This document shows, piece after piece, positions 23,391 to 32,131 of a DNA stretch of 64,000 nucleotides. Location of the stretch: positions 1-64,000 of the forward strand of contig JAZNQO010000044.1 in the NCBI GenBank assembly GCA_045590215.1, read 5' to 3'. The notes beneath the pieces are model-generated. The model was not told where the DNA came from. It searched no databases and saw only the letters and a list, made by a program, of their open reading frames with translations. This DNA comes from RUG563 sp045590215. Lineage in GTDB: Bacteria > Bacillota > Clostridia > Christensenellales > Aristaeellaceae. How positions within the stretch are numbered: the first letter of the stretch is position 1; each line of letters begins with the position of its first letter. The translations under genes and the position numbers were made by a program.

Positions 23391-24524
23391 TTACGCATTG
23401 AAAATATCTTTCATTTTGTCAAGGAAGCTCTTTTGCTTTTCGTATTCCTTGCCGGTCGTTTCCTTTTCAAATTCACGAAGCAAATCCTTCTGCTTTTCGT
23501 TCAGCTTCCTGGGCACTTCCACCCGGATATGCAGCACCAGATCGCCCTTATAGGCACTGCGCAGCTGCTGCACGCCCTGATTTTTGATGCGGAATTCCGC
23601 ATCGTTCTGGGTGCCTTCGGGGATGTGGAAAGAGGTGGTTTTGCCGTCGATGGTGGGCACATCGATGTCTGCGCCCAAGGCCGCCTGGGTGAAGGAAATG
23701 GGCAGATCCAGATGTAAATTCAGCCCGTCACGCTTAAACAGCTTGTGCGGCCTAACGGACACCTGAATGTACAGATCGCCGCTGGGGCCGCCGTTTCTTC
23801 CCGGCTCGCCTTGGCCGTTCATGACGATGGTCTGGCCGTTATCAATACCAGCAGGCACTTTCACTGTGGCCGTGCGCCGTCTGCGCACCCGGCCCACGCC
23901 GCCGCAGCCGGGGCATTTTTCCTGAATCACTTTGCCCGTGCCGCCGCAATTGGAGCAGGCACGCACCGTCACCATAAAGCCGCCGGAAACACGCACCTGA
24001 CCTGTGCCCTTGCAGACAGAGCAGGTCTGGGGCTGGGTGCCAGGCTTGGCACCGCTGCCGTGGCACTGATCGCAATTTTCATTTCTCGTGAATTCAAAGG
24101 ATTTTTCGCAGCCGAAAACAGCTTCCTCAAAGGAAATGCGCAGATCGTAGCGCAAATCATTGCCGGCTTGGGGGCCGTTCCTGCGCTGGGCACCGCCGCC
24201 CATGCCGCCAAAGAGCTGGTCGAAAATATCGCCCATGCCGCCCATGCCACCAAAGTCAAAGCCGCCGAAACCGCCTGCACCGCCAAAGCCGCCCATATTG
24301 GGACCGTCATGACCGAACTGGTCATACCGGGCACGCTTATCGGGGTCGGAGAGCACTTCGTTGGCTTCGTTCAGCTCCTTAAAGCGTTCTTCGGCGTTCT
24401 TGTCATTGGGGTGCAAATCGGGATGGCACTCCTTGGCCAATTTGCGATACGCCTTTTTGATGTCATCGGCCGAAGCGTTTTTCTGAACGCCCAGCACCTC
24501 GTAATAATCACGTTTTGTTGGCAT
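23391..24524 (-). CDS. dnaJ: Chaperone DnaJ (Hsp40)
   Basis: The 377-residue type I co-chaperone stimulates DnaK ATPase and hands over unfolded clients. It has the J domain (1-70) with the HPD motif in ECHPDLHP, a Gly/Phe-rich segment (about 75-120, GFGGAGGFGGFDFGG), four C-x-x-C-x-G-x-G zinc modules (CDQCHGSG, CSVCKGTG, CSNCGGTG, CPGCGGVG) and C-terminal client-binding domains. It ends the CIRCE-controlled operon and has its own terminator. The gap to dnaK holds a family A hairpin. Confidence 0.98.
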   Translation of the reverse strand: MPTKRDYYEVLGVQKNASADDIKKAYRKLAKECHPDLHPNDKNAEERFKELNEANEVLSDPDKRARYDQFGHDGPNMGGFGGAGGFGGFDFGGMGGMGDIFDQLFGGMGGGAQRRNGPQAGNDLRYDLRISFEEAVFGCEKSFEFTRNENCDQCHGSGAKPGTQPQTCSVCKGTGQVRVSGGFMVTVRACSNCGGTGKVIQEKCPGCGGVGRVRRRRTATVKVPAGIDNGQTIVMNGQGEPGRNGGPSGDLYIQVSVRPHKLFKRDGLNLHLDLPISFTQAALGADIDVPTIDGKTTSFHIPEGTQNDAEFRIKNQGVQQLRSAYKGDLVLHIRVEVPRKLNEKQKDLLREFEKETTGKEYEKQKSFLDKMKDIFNA

Positions 24525-24544
24525 ATTTTCCTCACCAGAGATTG

Positions 24545-24586
24545 ATTCGGAATTCGGAATGTGGAATTCGGAATTCGGAATTTAGA
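24545..24586. repeat. Short heptanucleotide tandem repeat
   Basis: Six tandem units of ATTCGGA, four perfect and two degenerate (ATGTGGA, ATTTAGA), just upstream of dnaJ. Confidence 0.75.
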
Positions 24587-24667
24587 TTGTTTTGAATTTT
24601 TCCGTATTCTTGCTCCGCCGGCACATAGAATGACCGATTGTAAACATGAAACATCCGGAAATGTTTT

Positions 24668-24719
24668 CTTTGGGAGAGGCGAGAGGGGGTTTCTTTTTCA
24701 AAAAGAAACCTCCTCTCGC
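24668..24719. repeat. Intergenic hairpin element, family A copy 2
   Basis: CTTTGGGAGAGG, then GCGAGAGGGGGTTTC pairing with GAAACCTCCTCTCGC. It matches the reverse complement of 2814-2866. It lies between dnaK and dnaJ, where it could lower dnaJ relative to dnaK. Confidence 0.7.
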
Positions 24720-24738
24720 AATTATCACTTCTCTTGTC

Positions 24739-26556
24739 TTACTGCACGCTGCCGTCGGCATTGTAAGAGCCGTCAGCATTCTGGCTGCCAGGCTGGGCAC
24801 CCATATCGGGAGCCCCTTCGGGGTTCTGCTGCTGATAGAGCTTGCCGAAGATAGCGTACACCTTCTGGGTGAGGGCTTCCATGGCGGTCTTGATTTCAGC
24901 AGCGTTATTGCCTTCCCGAACCTTCTTGAAGGCATCGATTTCCGTTTGCACGGTGTCCTTGTCTTCTTCGGACAGCTTATCGCCGTTTTCCTTCAGCTGC
25001 TTTTCCATTTCGTAGATCAGGGAATCGGCATGGTTGAAAGTTTCGATTTCTTCCTTCTTCTGCTTGTCAGCTTCGGCAAACTGTTCGGCTTCCTTCACGC
25101 GGGCCTGAATTTCTTCTTCGGTCATGTTGGTGGAAGCAGTGATGGTCACTTTCTGTTCGTTGCCGGTGCCAAGATCCTTGGCGGAGACGTTCACGATGCC
25201 GTTGCGGTCAATATTGAAGGTCACTTCAATCTGGGGCACGCCACGGGGCGCAGCAGGAATGCCGGTGAGCTGGAAGCGGCCGAGGGTCTTGTTATCGTAA
25301 GCCATGGGGCGTTCGCCCTGCAGCACGTGAATTTCCACGGTGGTCTGGCCGTCAGCGGCGGTGGAGAACACCTGAGATTTCTGGGTGGGGATGGTGGTGT
25401 TGCGTTCGATGAGCTTGGTGAAGATATGGCCTTCGGTTTCCAAACCCAGAGACAGGGGGGTCACGTCCAGGAGCAGCACGTCCTTCACTTCGCCGCCCAG
25501 CACGCCTGCCTGAATGGCAGCACCGATGGCAACACATTCGTCGGGGTTGATGCCCTTGAAGGGTTCCTTGCCGGTGACTTTCTTCACGGCATCCTGCACG
25601 GCAGGAATGCGGATGGAACCGCCCACCAGAATCACCTTATCCAGCTGCGCTGCGGTAAGGCCGGCATCTTTCAGAGCGTTGGTCATGGGGGTAATGGTGC
25701 GTTCCACCAAATCGCCGGTGAGCTCGTTGAACTTGGCACGGGTGAGGGTCAGGTCCAGATGCTTGGGGCCGGTGGCATCGGCGGTGATGAAGGGCAGGTT
25801 GATGTTGGTGGTCATGGCACCGGACAGTTCAATCTTGGCCTTTTCGGCAGCTTCCTTCAGACGCTGGAAAGCCATACGGTCCTTTTTCAGGTCAATGCCG
25901 TTTTCCTTCTGGAAGGTCTGGGCAATGTAGTCAATGATGCGGTTGTCAAAGTCGTCGCCGCCAAGCTTGGTATCGCCGTTGGTGGCCAGCACTTCAAACA
26001 CGCCGTCGCCGATTTCCAGAATGGAAACGTCGAAGGTGCCGCCGCCCAGGTCGTACACCAGAATCTTGTGGGCATCTTCCTTATCCAAGCCGTAAGCCAG
26101 AGAAGCGGCGGTGGGCTCGTTGATGATGCGGAGCACTTCAAGGCCTGCAATGCGGCCGGCGTCCTTGGTGGCCTGACGCTGGGAGTCGGAGAAGTAAGCA
26201 GGCACGGTGATAACGGCCTGGGTCACGGTTTCGCCGAGGTATGCTTCGGCGTCAGCCTTCAGCTTCTGCAGCACCATGGCACTGATTTCCTGGGGGTTAT
26301 AGGACTTGCCGTCGATGTCCACTTTGTAGGAAGAACCCATCTGACGCTTGATGGAAGCGATGGTGCGGTCAGGGTTGGTGATGGCCTGACGCTTTGCAAT
26401 CTGGCCTACCAGACGTTCGCCGTCTTTGGTAAAAGCAACGACGGAAGGGGTGGTGCGGCTGCCTTCAGCGTTGGCGATAACGACAGGTTCGCCGCCTTCC
26501 ATCACGGCAACGCAGCTATTGGTGGTACCAAGGTCAATACCGATAATCTTAGACAT
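24739..26556 (-). CDS. dnaK: Chaperone DnaK (Hsp70)
   Basis: A 605-residue Hsp70. The ATPase domain opens with IIGIDLGTTNSCVAV and holds VYDLGGGTFDVSIL and ILVGGSIRIPAVQ. The substrate domain follows LLLDVTPLSLGLETEG, and the helical lid ends in a polar tail (PDMGAQPGSQNADGSYNADG) in place of the EEVD-like ends of other Hsp70s. It folds and refolds client proteins with DnaJ and GrpE. It is the third gene behind CIRCE, with a 233-base gap to grpE that shows no clear promoter or hairpin terminator. Confidence 0.98.
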   Translation of the reverse strand: MSKIIGIDLGTTNSCVAVMEGGEPVVIANAEGSRTTPSVVAFTKDGERLVGQIAKRQAITNPDRTIASIKRQMGSSYKVDIDGKSYNPQEISAMVLQKLKADAEAYLGETVTQAVITVPAYFSDSQRQATKDAGRIAGLEVLRIINEPTAASLAYGLDKEDAHKILVYDLGGGTFDVSILEIGDGVFEVLATNGDTKLGGDDFDNRIIDYIAQTFQKENGIDLKKDRMAFQRLKEAAEKAKIELSGAMTTNINLPFITADATGPKHLDLTLTRAKFNELTGDLVERTITPMTNALKDAGLTAAQLDKVILVGGSIRIPAVQDAVKKVTGKEPFKGINPDECVAIGAAIQAGVLGGEVKDVLLLDVTPLSLGLETEGHIFTKLIERNTTIPTQKSQVFSTAADGQTTVEIHVLQGERPMAYDNKTLGRFQLTGIPAAPRGVPQIEVTFNIDRNGIVNVSAKDLGTGNEQKVTITASTNMTEEEIQARVKEAEQFAEADKQKKEEIETFNHADSLIYEMEKQLKENGDKLSEEDKDTVQTEIDAFKKVREGNNAAEIKTAMEALTQKVYAIFGKLYQQQNPEGAPDMGAQPGSQNADGSYNADGSVQ

Positions 26557-26789
26557 GTTTCATTTCCTCCTAATTTTCCTTGCACCGGATGACTTCCATC
26601 CGTGCCTTGTTCACTTTTTTGTTTACTTCATTTATATCCAATCACGGCGGCCTGCATCAGCTTACCAACGCAAGCCCTCCATGCTGGTTTCTTCTTTTCC
26701 CTCCATGGGCAAGCTGCCTTTTCGGAAAGTCCGCTTCCTTCCGGATCGGCTTTCTTGGAAGGGGCTCGGGGAAACCATCCCTCGTGTTC

Positions 26790-27329
26790 TTACTCCGCAA
26801 TCACCTTTACCATAGCGTGGCGGAGCACGTAATCGCCCATTTTGAAGCCTTTTTGCAGCACGGTGCAGACAGTACCGGGCTCGCCCTCATCGGCCGTTCC
26901 CTGCATGACGGCGTTTTCCAGATTGGGGTCGAATTTCTCGCCGGGTCTGTCGATCACGGTCACGCCCCGCTTTTCCAGCACATCCATCAGCTGGCGGAAG
27001 ATCATCTGCACGCCGGTTTGGAAGCTCTCATCCTGTGTGGGCTGGGAAAGGGCCCTTTCCAGATTATCCACAACGGGCAAAAGCTGCTTGATAAATTCCC
27101 GTGCGCCGTCTTCAAAGGCTTCCGCCCGGGTAGCCTTGGTGCGCTTGCGGAAATTATCAAAATCCGCCTGCACACGCTGTGCCATGTTCAGGTATTCTTC
27201 CGCTTGCTGCTGCGCTTTCAAGAGCGCATCTTCCTGAACTTCTTCCGCTTCGTTCAATTGCTGTTCCTGCATGTCAGGGGTAAGATTTTCTTCCTGCTGC
27301 AGTTCCTGTTTTTCTTTCTTCGGAGACAT
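26790..27329 (-). CDS. grpE: Nucleotide exchange factor GrpE
   Basis: A 179-residue protein with an acidic, Gln/Glu-rich N-terminal coiled coil (LQQEENLTPDMQEQQLNEAEE), the central RVQADFDNFRKRTKA helix diagnostic of GrpE, and the C-terminal beta domain ending VLQKGFKMGDYVLRHAMVKV. It releases ADP from DnaK. It lies 23 bases after hrcA in the same operon. Confidence 0.97.
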   Translation of the reverse strand: MSPKKEKQELQQEENLTPDMQEQQLNEAEEVQEDALLKAQQQAEEYLNMAQRVQADFDNFRKRTKATRAEAFEDGAREFIKQLLPVVDNLERALSQPTQDESFQTGVQMIFRQLMDVLEKRGVTVIDRPGEKFDPNLENAVMQGTADEGEPGTVCTVLQKGFKMGDYVLRHAMVKVIAE

Positions 27330-27352
27330 GGCTTTTCCTCATTCCGTTTTTA

Positions 27353-28369
27353 TCATTCTCCCAGAAGCTCCGTCAACGCTTCGCTGACGGCTCCCAGGGT
27401 GGATAACACTTTCGCATAGGGCATTCTGGCCGGGCCGATGACGCCGATGGCCCCTCGATGGCCTCTGCCCACTTGATAACCGGCGGTGACGATGGCGCAA
27501 TCCTGCATATCCCGGATGCCGCTTTCCGTGCCGATGTGCACCATAAAAGGCGCATCATGATGGGATAAAAGGGCGGTGAGCCGTTCCTTTTCTTCCAGTG
27601 CGGTCAGGAAAGCACGCGCCTTTTCCACATCGGAATATTCGGGGTAATTGAGGATATTGTGGGAGCCGCCGATAATGACGGTATCCTGTGCGCTCTGCTT
27701 TTCCATTTGCGCCGCTAACGCCGCTACGCCTTCCAATACCCTGGCGTCCGGCCCGTTCATCCGGGCGTATGCCCCCAACATTTCCTGCACTTCCTGCAAT
27801 GTTCTGCCGGAAAGCCGTTCCGTGAGCAGCCGGGAAATGGCAAAGAGCGCATCGCTGTCCAGCCGCTCGCTCACCCGGATCACCGTATCCCGGATGGCAC
27901 CGGTATCGGTAACGATGACAAGCAACGCCGCCCCTCTTGGCATAGGCACCAATTGCAGGCAGGAAATGCGCAAATCCAGTTGCTTTGGCATCATGACCAC
28001 AGCGGTGTAATGGGTCAGCTCCGCCAGAATATGGGCGGCGGAAGTGACCACATCTTCCATCTGGCGGATATGGGAAGTGAAAAACTGCTTGGCTTCCCCA
28101 TCCGGGCGCAGCCCTCCTTGCAACAGCAAATCCACATACAGCCGATAGGCCTTCTGGCTGGGCACCCGGCCGGCGGATACATGGGGCTGGGCCAGATAAC
28201 CCATTTCCTCCAGATCGCTCATTTCGTTGCGGATGGTGGCACTGGAAAGGGAGGTTTCATACTTTCTGGAAATTGTCCTTGAGCCAACCGGCAAAGATGT
28301 GAGCACATAATCATCAATGATGGCCTGCAAAATGCGCAGCTTTCTTGCATCAACGCCTGGTTCTCTCAT
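27353..28369 (-). CDS. hrcA: Heat-inducible transcription repressor HrcA
   Basis: A 338-residue repressor of class I heat-shock genes that binds CIRCE. The N-terminal winged helix is clear (ILQAIIDDYVLTSLPVGSRTI, then SSATIRNEMSDLEEMGYL and QPHVSAGRVPSQKAYRLYVD), and the C-terminal effector domain contains VVMMPKQL and IIGGSHNIL. ATG 28369 has AAAGGGGA upstream; an extension to 28447 would run through the CIRCE operator and is rejected. The gene is autoregulated by the operator at 28396-28422. Confidence 0.97.
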   Translation of the reverse strand: MREPGVDARKLRILQAIIDDYVLTSLPVGSRTISRKYETSLSSATIRNEMSDLEEMGYLAQPHVSAGRVPSQKAYRLYVDLLLQGGLRPDGEAKQFFTSHIRQMEDVVTSAAHILAELTHYTAVVMMPKQLDLRISCLQLVPMPRGAALLVIVTDTGAIRDTVIRVSERLDSDALFAISRLLTERLSGRTLQEVQEMLGAYARMNGPDARVLEGVAALAAQMEKQSAQDTVIIGGSHNILNYPEYSDVEKARAFLTALEEKERLTALLSHHDAPFMVHIGTESGIRDMQDCAIVTAGYQVGRGHRGAIGVIGPARMPYAKVLSTLGAVSEALTELLGE

Positions 28370-28395
28370 GCACAATCCCCTTTCCCTTTCTTTTG

Positions 28396-28422
28396 TTAGC
28401 ACTCTAACCGGTCGAGTGCTAA
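28396..28422 (-). promoter_or_regulatory. CIRCE operator
   Basis: Perfect TTAGCACTC-N9-GAGTGCTAA, placed just below the promoter and 26 bases before the hrcA start. Confidence 0.97.
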
Positions 28423-28431
28423 CGCATGTAT

Positions 28432-28460
28432 AGGATAGCATGTTCATCCCTGCTTGTCAA
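28432..28460 (-). promoter_or_regulatory. Promoter of the hrcA-grpE-dnaK-dnaJ operon
   Basis: On the minus strand TTGACA (28460-28455) and TATCCT (28437-28432) with a 17-base spacer. CIRCE begins 9 bases below the -10. Confidence 0.8.
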
Positions 28461-28551
28461 GGGTTTTTCAAAAGATTTTTCCCCATGCCATGAATATGAC
28501 AAAATTTCAAAAAAATTATGCGTCAGCTGTTTCAAACGGAAATTTTTGTGA

Positions 28552-28557
28552 TATAAT
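28552..28557 (+). promoter_or_regulatory. Likely -10 box of the rubrerythrin gene
   Basis: TATAAT at 28552-28557, 60 bases before the start. The -35 region (TTTCAA at 28530) is weak. Confidence 0.5.
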
Positions 28558-28616
28558 ATGAGCGAAATGAAAAATCACCCGGCTTTGCCGGCATGAAATC
28601 ACAAGGAGGAAAAACC

Positions 28617-29150
28617 ATGGAACTGAAAGGCAGCAAAACCGAACAAAACCTGCGTGACGCTTTTGCCGGCGAAAGCCAGGCCCGCAACAAATACACCTAT
28701 TTCGCCTCCAAAGCCAAGAAGGAAGGCTATGTGCAGATTGCCGCCCTGTTTGAAGAAACGGCCAACAACGAAAAAGAACACGCCAAAATCTGGTTCAAGC
28801 TCCTCAACGGCATCGGCGACACCGCCCAGAACCTGAAATCAGCCGCTGAAGGCGAAAACTATGAATGGACGGATATGTATGCCACCTTCGCCAAGGAAGC
28901 CAAGGAAGAGGGCTTTGACCATATCGCATACCTGTTTGAAGAAGTGGGCAAGATTGAAAAAGAACACGAAGAACGCTATCTGAAGCTTCTGTCCAATGTG
29001 GAAGGCGGCCTGGTGTTCTCCCGTGATGGCGATATGATCTGGCAGTGTGCCAACTGCGGCCATATCCACATCGGCAAGGCAGCCCCCGAACTGTGCCCCG
29101 TGTGCGCCCATCCCAAGGCCTATTTCCAGCTGAAGGCTGAAAACTACTGA
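28617..29150 (+). CDS. rbr: Rubrerythrin
   Basis: The 177-residue di-iron protein reduces hydrogen peroxide in anaerobes. The four-helix N-terminal domain holds the Glu/His ligands (FAGESQARNKYTYFA, FEETANNEKEHAKIW, FEEVGKIEKEHEERY), and the C-terminal rubredoxin-like knuckles are C-A-N-C-G-H and C-P-V-C-A-H. ATG 28617 has AAGGAGGA upstream; an in-frame ATG at 28593 lacks a ribosome site. It is transcribed alone, with its own terminator, and supports an anaerobic host. Confidence 0.96.
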   Translation: MELKGSKTEQNLRDAFAGESQARNKYTYFASKAKKEGYVQIAALFEETANNEKEHAKIWFKLLNGIGDTAQNLKSAAEGENYEWTDMYATFAKEAKEEGFDHIAYLFEEVGKIEKEHEERYLKLLSNVEGGLVFSRDGDMIWQCANCGHIHIGKAAPELCPVCAHPKAYFQLKAENY

Positions 29151-29192
29151 TAAAAAAGCAGAGGCTTCCCTGCCAAATCATCCAAACCCATT

Positions 29193-29220
29193 CCGCTGCG
29201 CAAACCGCAGCGGTTTTTTA
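29193..29220 (+). terminator. Terminator of rubrerythrin
   Basis: CCGCTGCG-CAAA-CCGCAGCGG followed by TTTTTTA. Confidence 0.9.
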
Positions 29221-29241
29221 TTGAAAAAAATTTCTTTTCCG

Positions 29242-29270
29242 GCACAAAATTCCCCCTTTCCTTCGTCTAA
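29242..29270 (+). promoter_or_regulatory. Putative ECF-type promoter of the sigma factor operon
   Basis: CGTCTAA at 29264-29270 is a common ECF -10 word, with GCACAA at 29242-29247 at -35 distance (16 bases). It suggests autoregulation by the sigma factor. The -35 match is loose. Confidence 0.4.
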
Positions 29271-29293
29271 TACAATGAAGGAGGTGAAAGCCG

Positions 29294-29812
29294 ATGCCTG
29301 TTCATGCGGAGCCCGTGAACAAAGAAGAAGAAATTACTCGTTTGGTAGAAATCTATCAGGCTTCTGTTTATAAAACCTGCCTGATGTATTTGTCCTCCCC
29401 CTCTCTTGCAGAGGATGCCACACAGGAAACCTTTCTCAAAGCATATCGGGGACTCTCCGCCTTCAATAACCAGAGCCATGAAAAAACATGGCTTCTCCGC
29501 ATTGCCATCAACACCTGCAAGGATTTGCGGAAAAGCGCATGGTATCGCCATACGGAGCACCGTTTTTCCTATGATGATATAAAGGAAAAGGCCGCCGATG
29601 ACGAAGATACGCTTTCCAATCTTTCATGGGAAATTGAGCAATTGCCGGACAAATACAAAGAAGTGATTCTGCTTTACTATTATCAGAATATGACCTGCGA
29701 AGAAACGGCAGCGGCTCTGCGCCTGACCCATTCCGCCGTTTCCAGAAGATTAAAGCATGCCCGTGCGCTTCTCAAAGCCATGCTGGAAAAGGAGGGGATT
29801 TTTCATGCGTGA
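29294..29812 (+). CDS. ECF-family RNA polymerase sigma factor
   Basis: The 172-residue sigma-70 group 4 factor has region 2 (VYKTCLMYLSSPSLAEDATQ, ETFLKAYRGL) and region 4 (LPDKYKEVILLYYYQNMTCE, SAVSRRLKHARALLK), joined by a short acidic linker; region 3 is absent, as expected. It directs transcription of a small, unknown regulon under control of its partner downstream, whose gene overlaps its last bases. GGAGGTGA lies 8 bases before ATG 29294. The -10 word CGTCTAA upstream suggests autoregulation. Confidence 0.93.
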   Translation: MPVHAEPVNKEEEITRLVEIYQASVYKTCLMYLSSPSLAEDATQETFLKAYRGLSAFNNQSHEKTWLLRIAINTCKDLRKSAWYRHTEHRFSYDDIKEKAADDEDTLSNLSWEIEQLPDKYKEVILLYYYQNMTCEETAAALRLTHSAVSRRLKHARALLKAMLEKEGIFHA

Positions 29813-31469
29813 CAGGGAACTTCGCCACCTGATTCAGCAAACGGTGGAACACCGTGCCAAGGGATATATGATAGACCCTTATCTGGCGCAACGGGTGATT
29901 GCCAAAGGAAAGGAAAACCCGAAAATGAAAAAGAAGCTCTCTTTCATCATTGTGCTGATGCTTGTTTTGCTGCTCATAACCGCCACGGCATTTGCCGTCA
30001 GCCATCTGGAGGCCTTCAAGGCCATCTGGGAAAACTCATTTCAGCGTATGAACACAACCGGCACCATCGACGCCGTGCCCATGGAGGAATTTGACCTGGC
30101 CTCCTTTGAAAAGGAATATTCAGAATCCTTTGGCCTTGACAGAAAAGAAGACTTGGTTTTGTCCACCGTGCCGGAGGATCAGGATCTTCCCTTTGAGGAA
30201 GCCTATGTAATCGCAAAGCAGGCCATCATGGACACTTTCGGCACCCCCGAAGCGGAAATTGACGCCATGGGTGTCTATCCCACCTACTATAAAACGGTCT
30301 ATAACGATTCAGTCAGCGAATGGAGCCTGTATTTCTCCCCACGCACCCATACCAATCTGGAAGCCGACCACGATTACGCCGCCCCCGGAGAATATCGGGT
30401 GAGCGTGCTCTCCCCATCCGGGGAAGTGACCATATGCGTATGGTATCTGGATGAATTTTTCCCAAAATACGCCCAGCGGTCATGGGATGCCGGGAAATAC
30501 GATTATGTGTATCAAAAGGCCACCCAATACGCAGCCACCAATTTCTTCACCATTTCCAAAGAAGAACAAGCGCATTTCCTGCGGCTTTTTGAAGAGAAGG
30601 GCTTTGATATTTCCCCCTTGCAAAAGGCAGACAGCGAACTACTGAAATCCATGGAAATGACCCTGCGCTTTGCCCCTTTGGAAGAAAACCTGCTGCACAC
30701 GGACACCCCCGGCCTCTCCCAAGCCCTCATCGTCATGGAGCAGCAGTTTGGCCTGAGCCCTGCCCTCATGGACAGCCTGTGCATGGTTTGCCTGCCCTCT
30801 CCTGCAAGCAGCGACACACTGGATTTCTGCTTTTCTTATAATTTTAACGCAGCGCAACTGATCTATGACCAGCATGAGCCGCACAGCGGCATTCAGGCCT
30901 TGGTCAGTGCAGCTCCCCGGTATACCAAGCTGTATATGGTTTCCTTGGAGCCCCAAACCCTGACTGTGCTGGAAATCCATTCCGCCGCCGTCTATGACCG
31001 GAAAACCACCGGCCATCGCCTGTTGGAAAAAGCTGTTTGGGAAAAGGAAGATATGAAGGATGCAGCCGTCCTTTTGCTTCAGCTGACAGAGCTAGACAAG
31101 CAAAACGCAGATGGCACTTTGGATGATGAAACGTATCTGATTCGCATTGACGAAACCATGTGTTCCTTTGGCGGCAGCGAAGAAAAATACCCTCGGAAAC
31201 CCCTGAAAGAAACAGATTTGCAGCAAAAAGAAGCGGAAGACGCCGCTTTCGCCGCCCTGGCAAAGCATCTGTCCAGCGATACCAAGTCCCTGAAAAACAC
31301 CTATTTCATCCGCTCCCTTTATGAATCCAGCGTACAGGAATGGTGCATCATTTTCTATCAAGGCAACCCCTCGGACGAAAGCACATGGCAATACGCCTAT
31401 CAGGTCAATCTCTGCCCGGAAAATGGAGAAGTGGTGCGGCTGTACGGCCCGGAAGACACCAACGGCTGA
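29805..31469 (+). CDS. Membrane protein, likely anti-sigma partner with large extracellular domain
   Basis: 554 residues. A short cytoplasmic part (about 42 residues, HLIQQTVEHRAKGYMIDPYL) is followed by one membrane segment (about 44-65, LSFIIVLMLVLLLITATAFAV) and nearly 490 extracellular residues. The latter repeat a motif of the PepSY/regulatory-domain kind: DLPFEEAYVIAKQAIMDTFG and QQKEAEDAAFAALAKHLSSD each precede a segment ending EWSLYF or EWCIIFY. ATG 29805 has AAAAGGAGGGG upstream and overlaps the sigma gene by 8 bases. The cytoplasmic part is too short for a zinc-containing anti-sigma domain, so the mode of binding is unclear. Confidence 0.65.
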   Translation: MRDRELRHLIQQTVEHRAKGYMIDPYLAQRVIAKGKENPKMKKKLSFIIVLMLVLLLITATAFAVSHLEAFKAIWENSFQRMNTTGTIDAVPMEEFDLASFEKEYSESFGLDRKEDLVLSTVPEDQDLPFEEAYVIAKQAIMDTFGTPEAEIDAMGVYPTYYKTVYNDSVSEWSLYFSPRTHTNLEADHDYAAPGEYRVSVLSPSGEVTICVWYLDEFFPKYAQRSWDAGKYDYVYQKATQYAATNFFTISKEEQAHFLRLFEEKGFDISPLQKADSELLKSMEMTLRFAPLEENLLHTDTPGLSQALIVMEQQFGLSPALMDSLCMVCLPSPASSDTLDFCFSYNFNAAQLIYDQHEPHSGIQALVSAAPRYTKLYMVSLEPQTLTVLEIHSAAVYDRKTTGHRLLEKAVWEKEDMKDAAVLLLQLTELDKQNADGTLDDETYLIRIDETMCSFGGSEEKYPRKPLKETDLQQKEAEDAAFAALAKHLSSDTKSLKNTYFIRSLYESSVQEWCIIFYQGNPSDESTWQYAYQVNLCPENGEVVRLYGPEDTNG

Positions 31470-31517
31470 CTTCCCTTGACACATCCGATATAATAGAACA
31501 AAAAGGGGGGGCGTGCC

Positions 31518-32066
31518 ATGACAGTTCGGGAAGAAAAACAAGAAATGCGAAAGCGCATCCGGCAGGAACGAAAAGAAATACCGGACAGCTATTTTGAGGC
31601 GGCCGGGGAAAGCATTTGCCGGAAGGTAATTGCATCAGATGCTTACCGAAAAGCCCACTGCATTTTCTGCTTCGTTTCCCACGGGAAGGAGCCGGACACC
31701 TTTCCCCTCCTGCGCCAAGCCTTGCAGGACGGAAAAACCCTCTGCGTGCCCCTGTGCCGGGAAATGGGACAGATGGACGCCCGGCAAATTATGAATATAG
31801 GCGATCTGCGCCCCGGAGCCTATGGCATCCCGGAGCCGAAAGCAGATGCGCCGCTGATTGCAAAAGCGCAGATTGATTTGGCCCTCATCCCCTGCCTTGC
31901 CGCTACCAAAGACGGCAAACGGCTGGGCAAAGGCGGCGGCTATTACGACCGTTTTTTAGCAGATTATGCCGGAAAAACGATGCTCCTTTGCCCGAAAAGG
32001 CTGCTCCTTTCCCATGTTCCCACAGAACCCCACGATGTGCTGCTTCCAATCGTAATCACAGAATAA
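31518..32066 (+). CDS. 5-formyltetrahydrofolate cyclo-ligase
   Basis: A 182-residue enzyme that converts 5-formyl-THF to 5,10-methenyl-THF with ATP. The N-terminal RKRIRQERKEIP helix, FCFVSHGKEPDT and VPLCREMGQM (nucleotide/folate region) and the signature LGKGGGYYDRFL are all present. The length is typical. ATG 31518 has AAGGGGGGG upstream. A TATAAT at 31489-31494 with CTGACT 17 bases above could serve as promoter. A hairpin terminator follows before convergent mfd. Confidence 0.93.
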   Translation: MTVREEKQEMRKRIRQERKEIPDSYFEAAGESICRKVIASDAYRKAHCIFCFVSHGKEPDTFPLLRQALQDGKTLCVPLCREMGQMDARQIMNIGDLRPGAYGIPEPKADAPLIAKAQIDLALIPCLAATKDGKRLGKGGGYYDRFLADYAGKTMLLCPKRLLLSHVPTEPHDVLLPIVITE

Positions 32067-32082
32067 ACACCAAAAACAAATC

Positions 32083-32118
32083 GCCGGATATGCTGTATGC
32101 GCATACCCGGCATTTTTT
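32083..32118 (+). terminator. Terminator between the cyclo-ligase and mfd
   Basis: GCCGG...TATGC and GCATA...CCGGC arms, then ATTTTTT. It is weaker for the minus strand. Confidence 0.75.
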
Positions 32119-32131
32119 CAAATATTTTCAA

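Noticed and set aside
24646..26592. Open frame of 648 codons on the plus strand opposite dnaK
   Set aside because: It is the antisense shadow of a highly biased gene; no ribosome site, and a Gly/His-rich translation without a family.
28370..28447. N-terminal extension of HrcA
   Set aside because: It would translate the CIRCE operator.
31476..31494. TTGACA followed by TATAAT before the formyl-THF cyclo-ligase
   Set aside because: The spacer is only 7 bases; the TATAAT may be real, but not with this -35.
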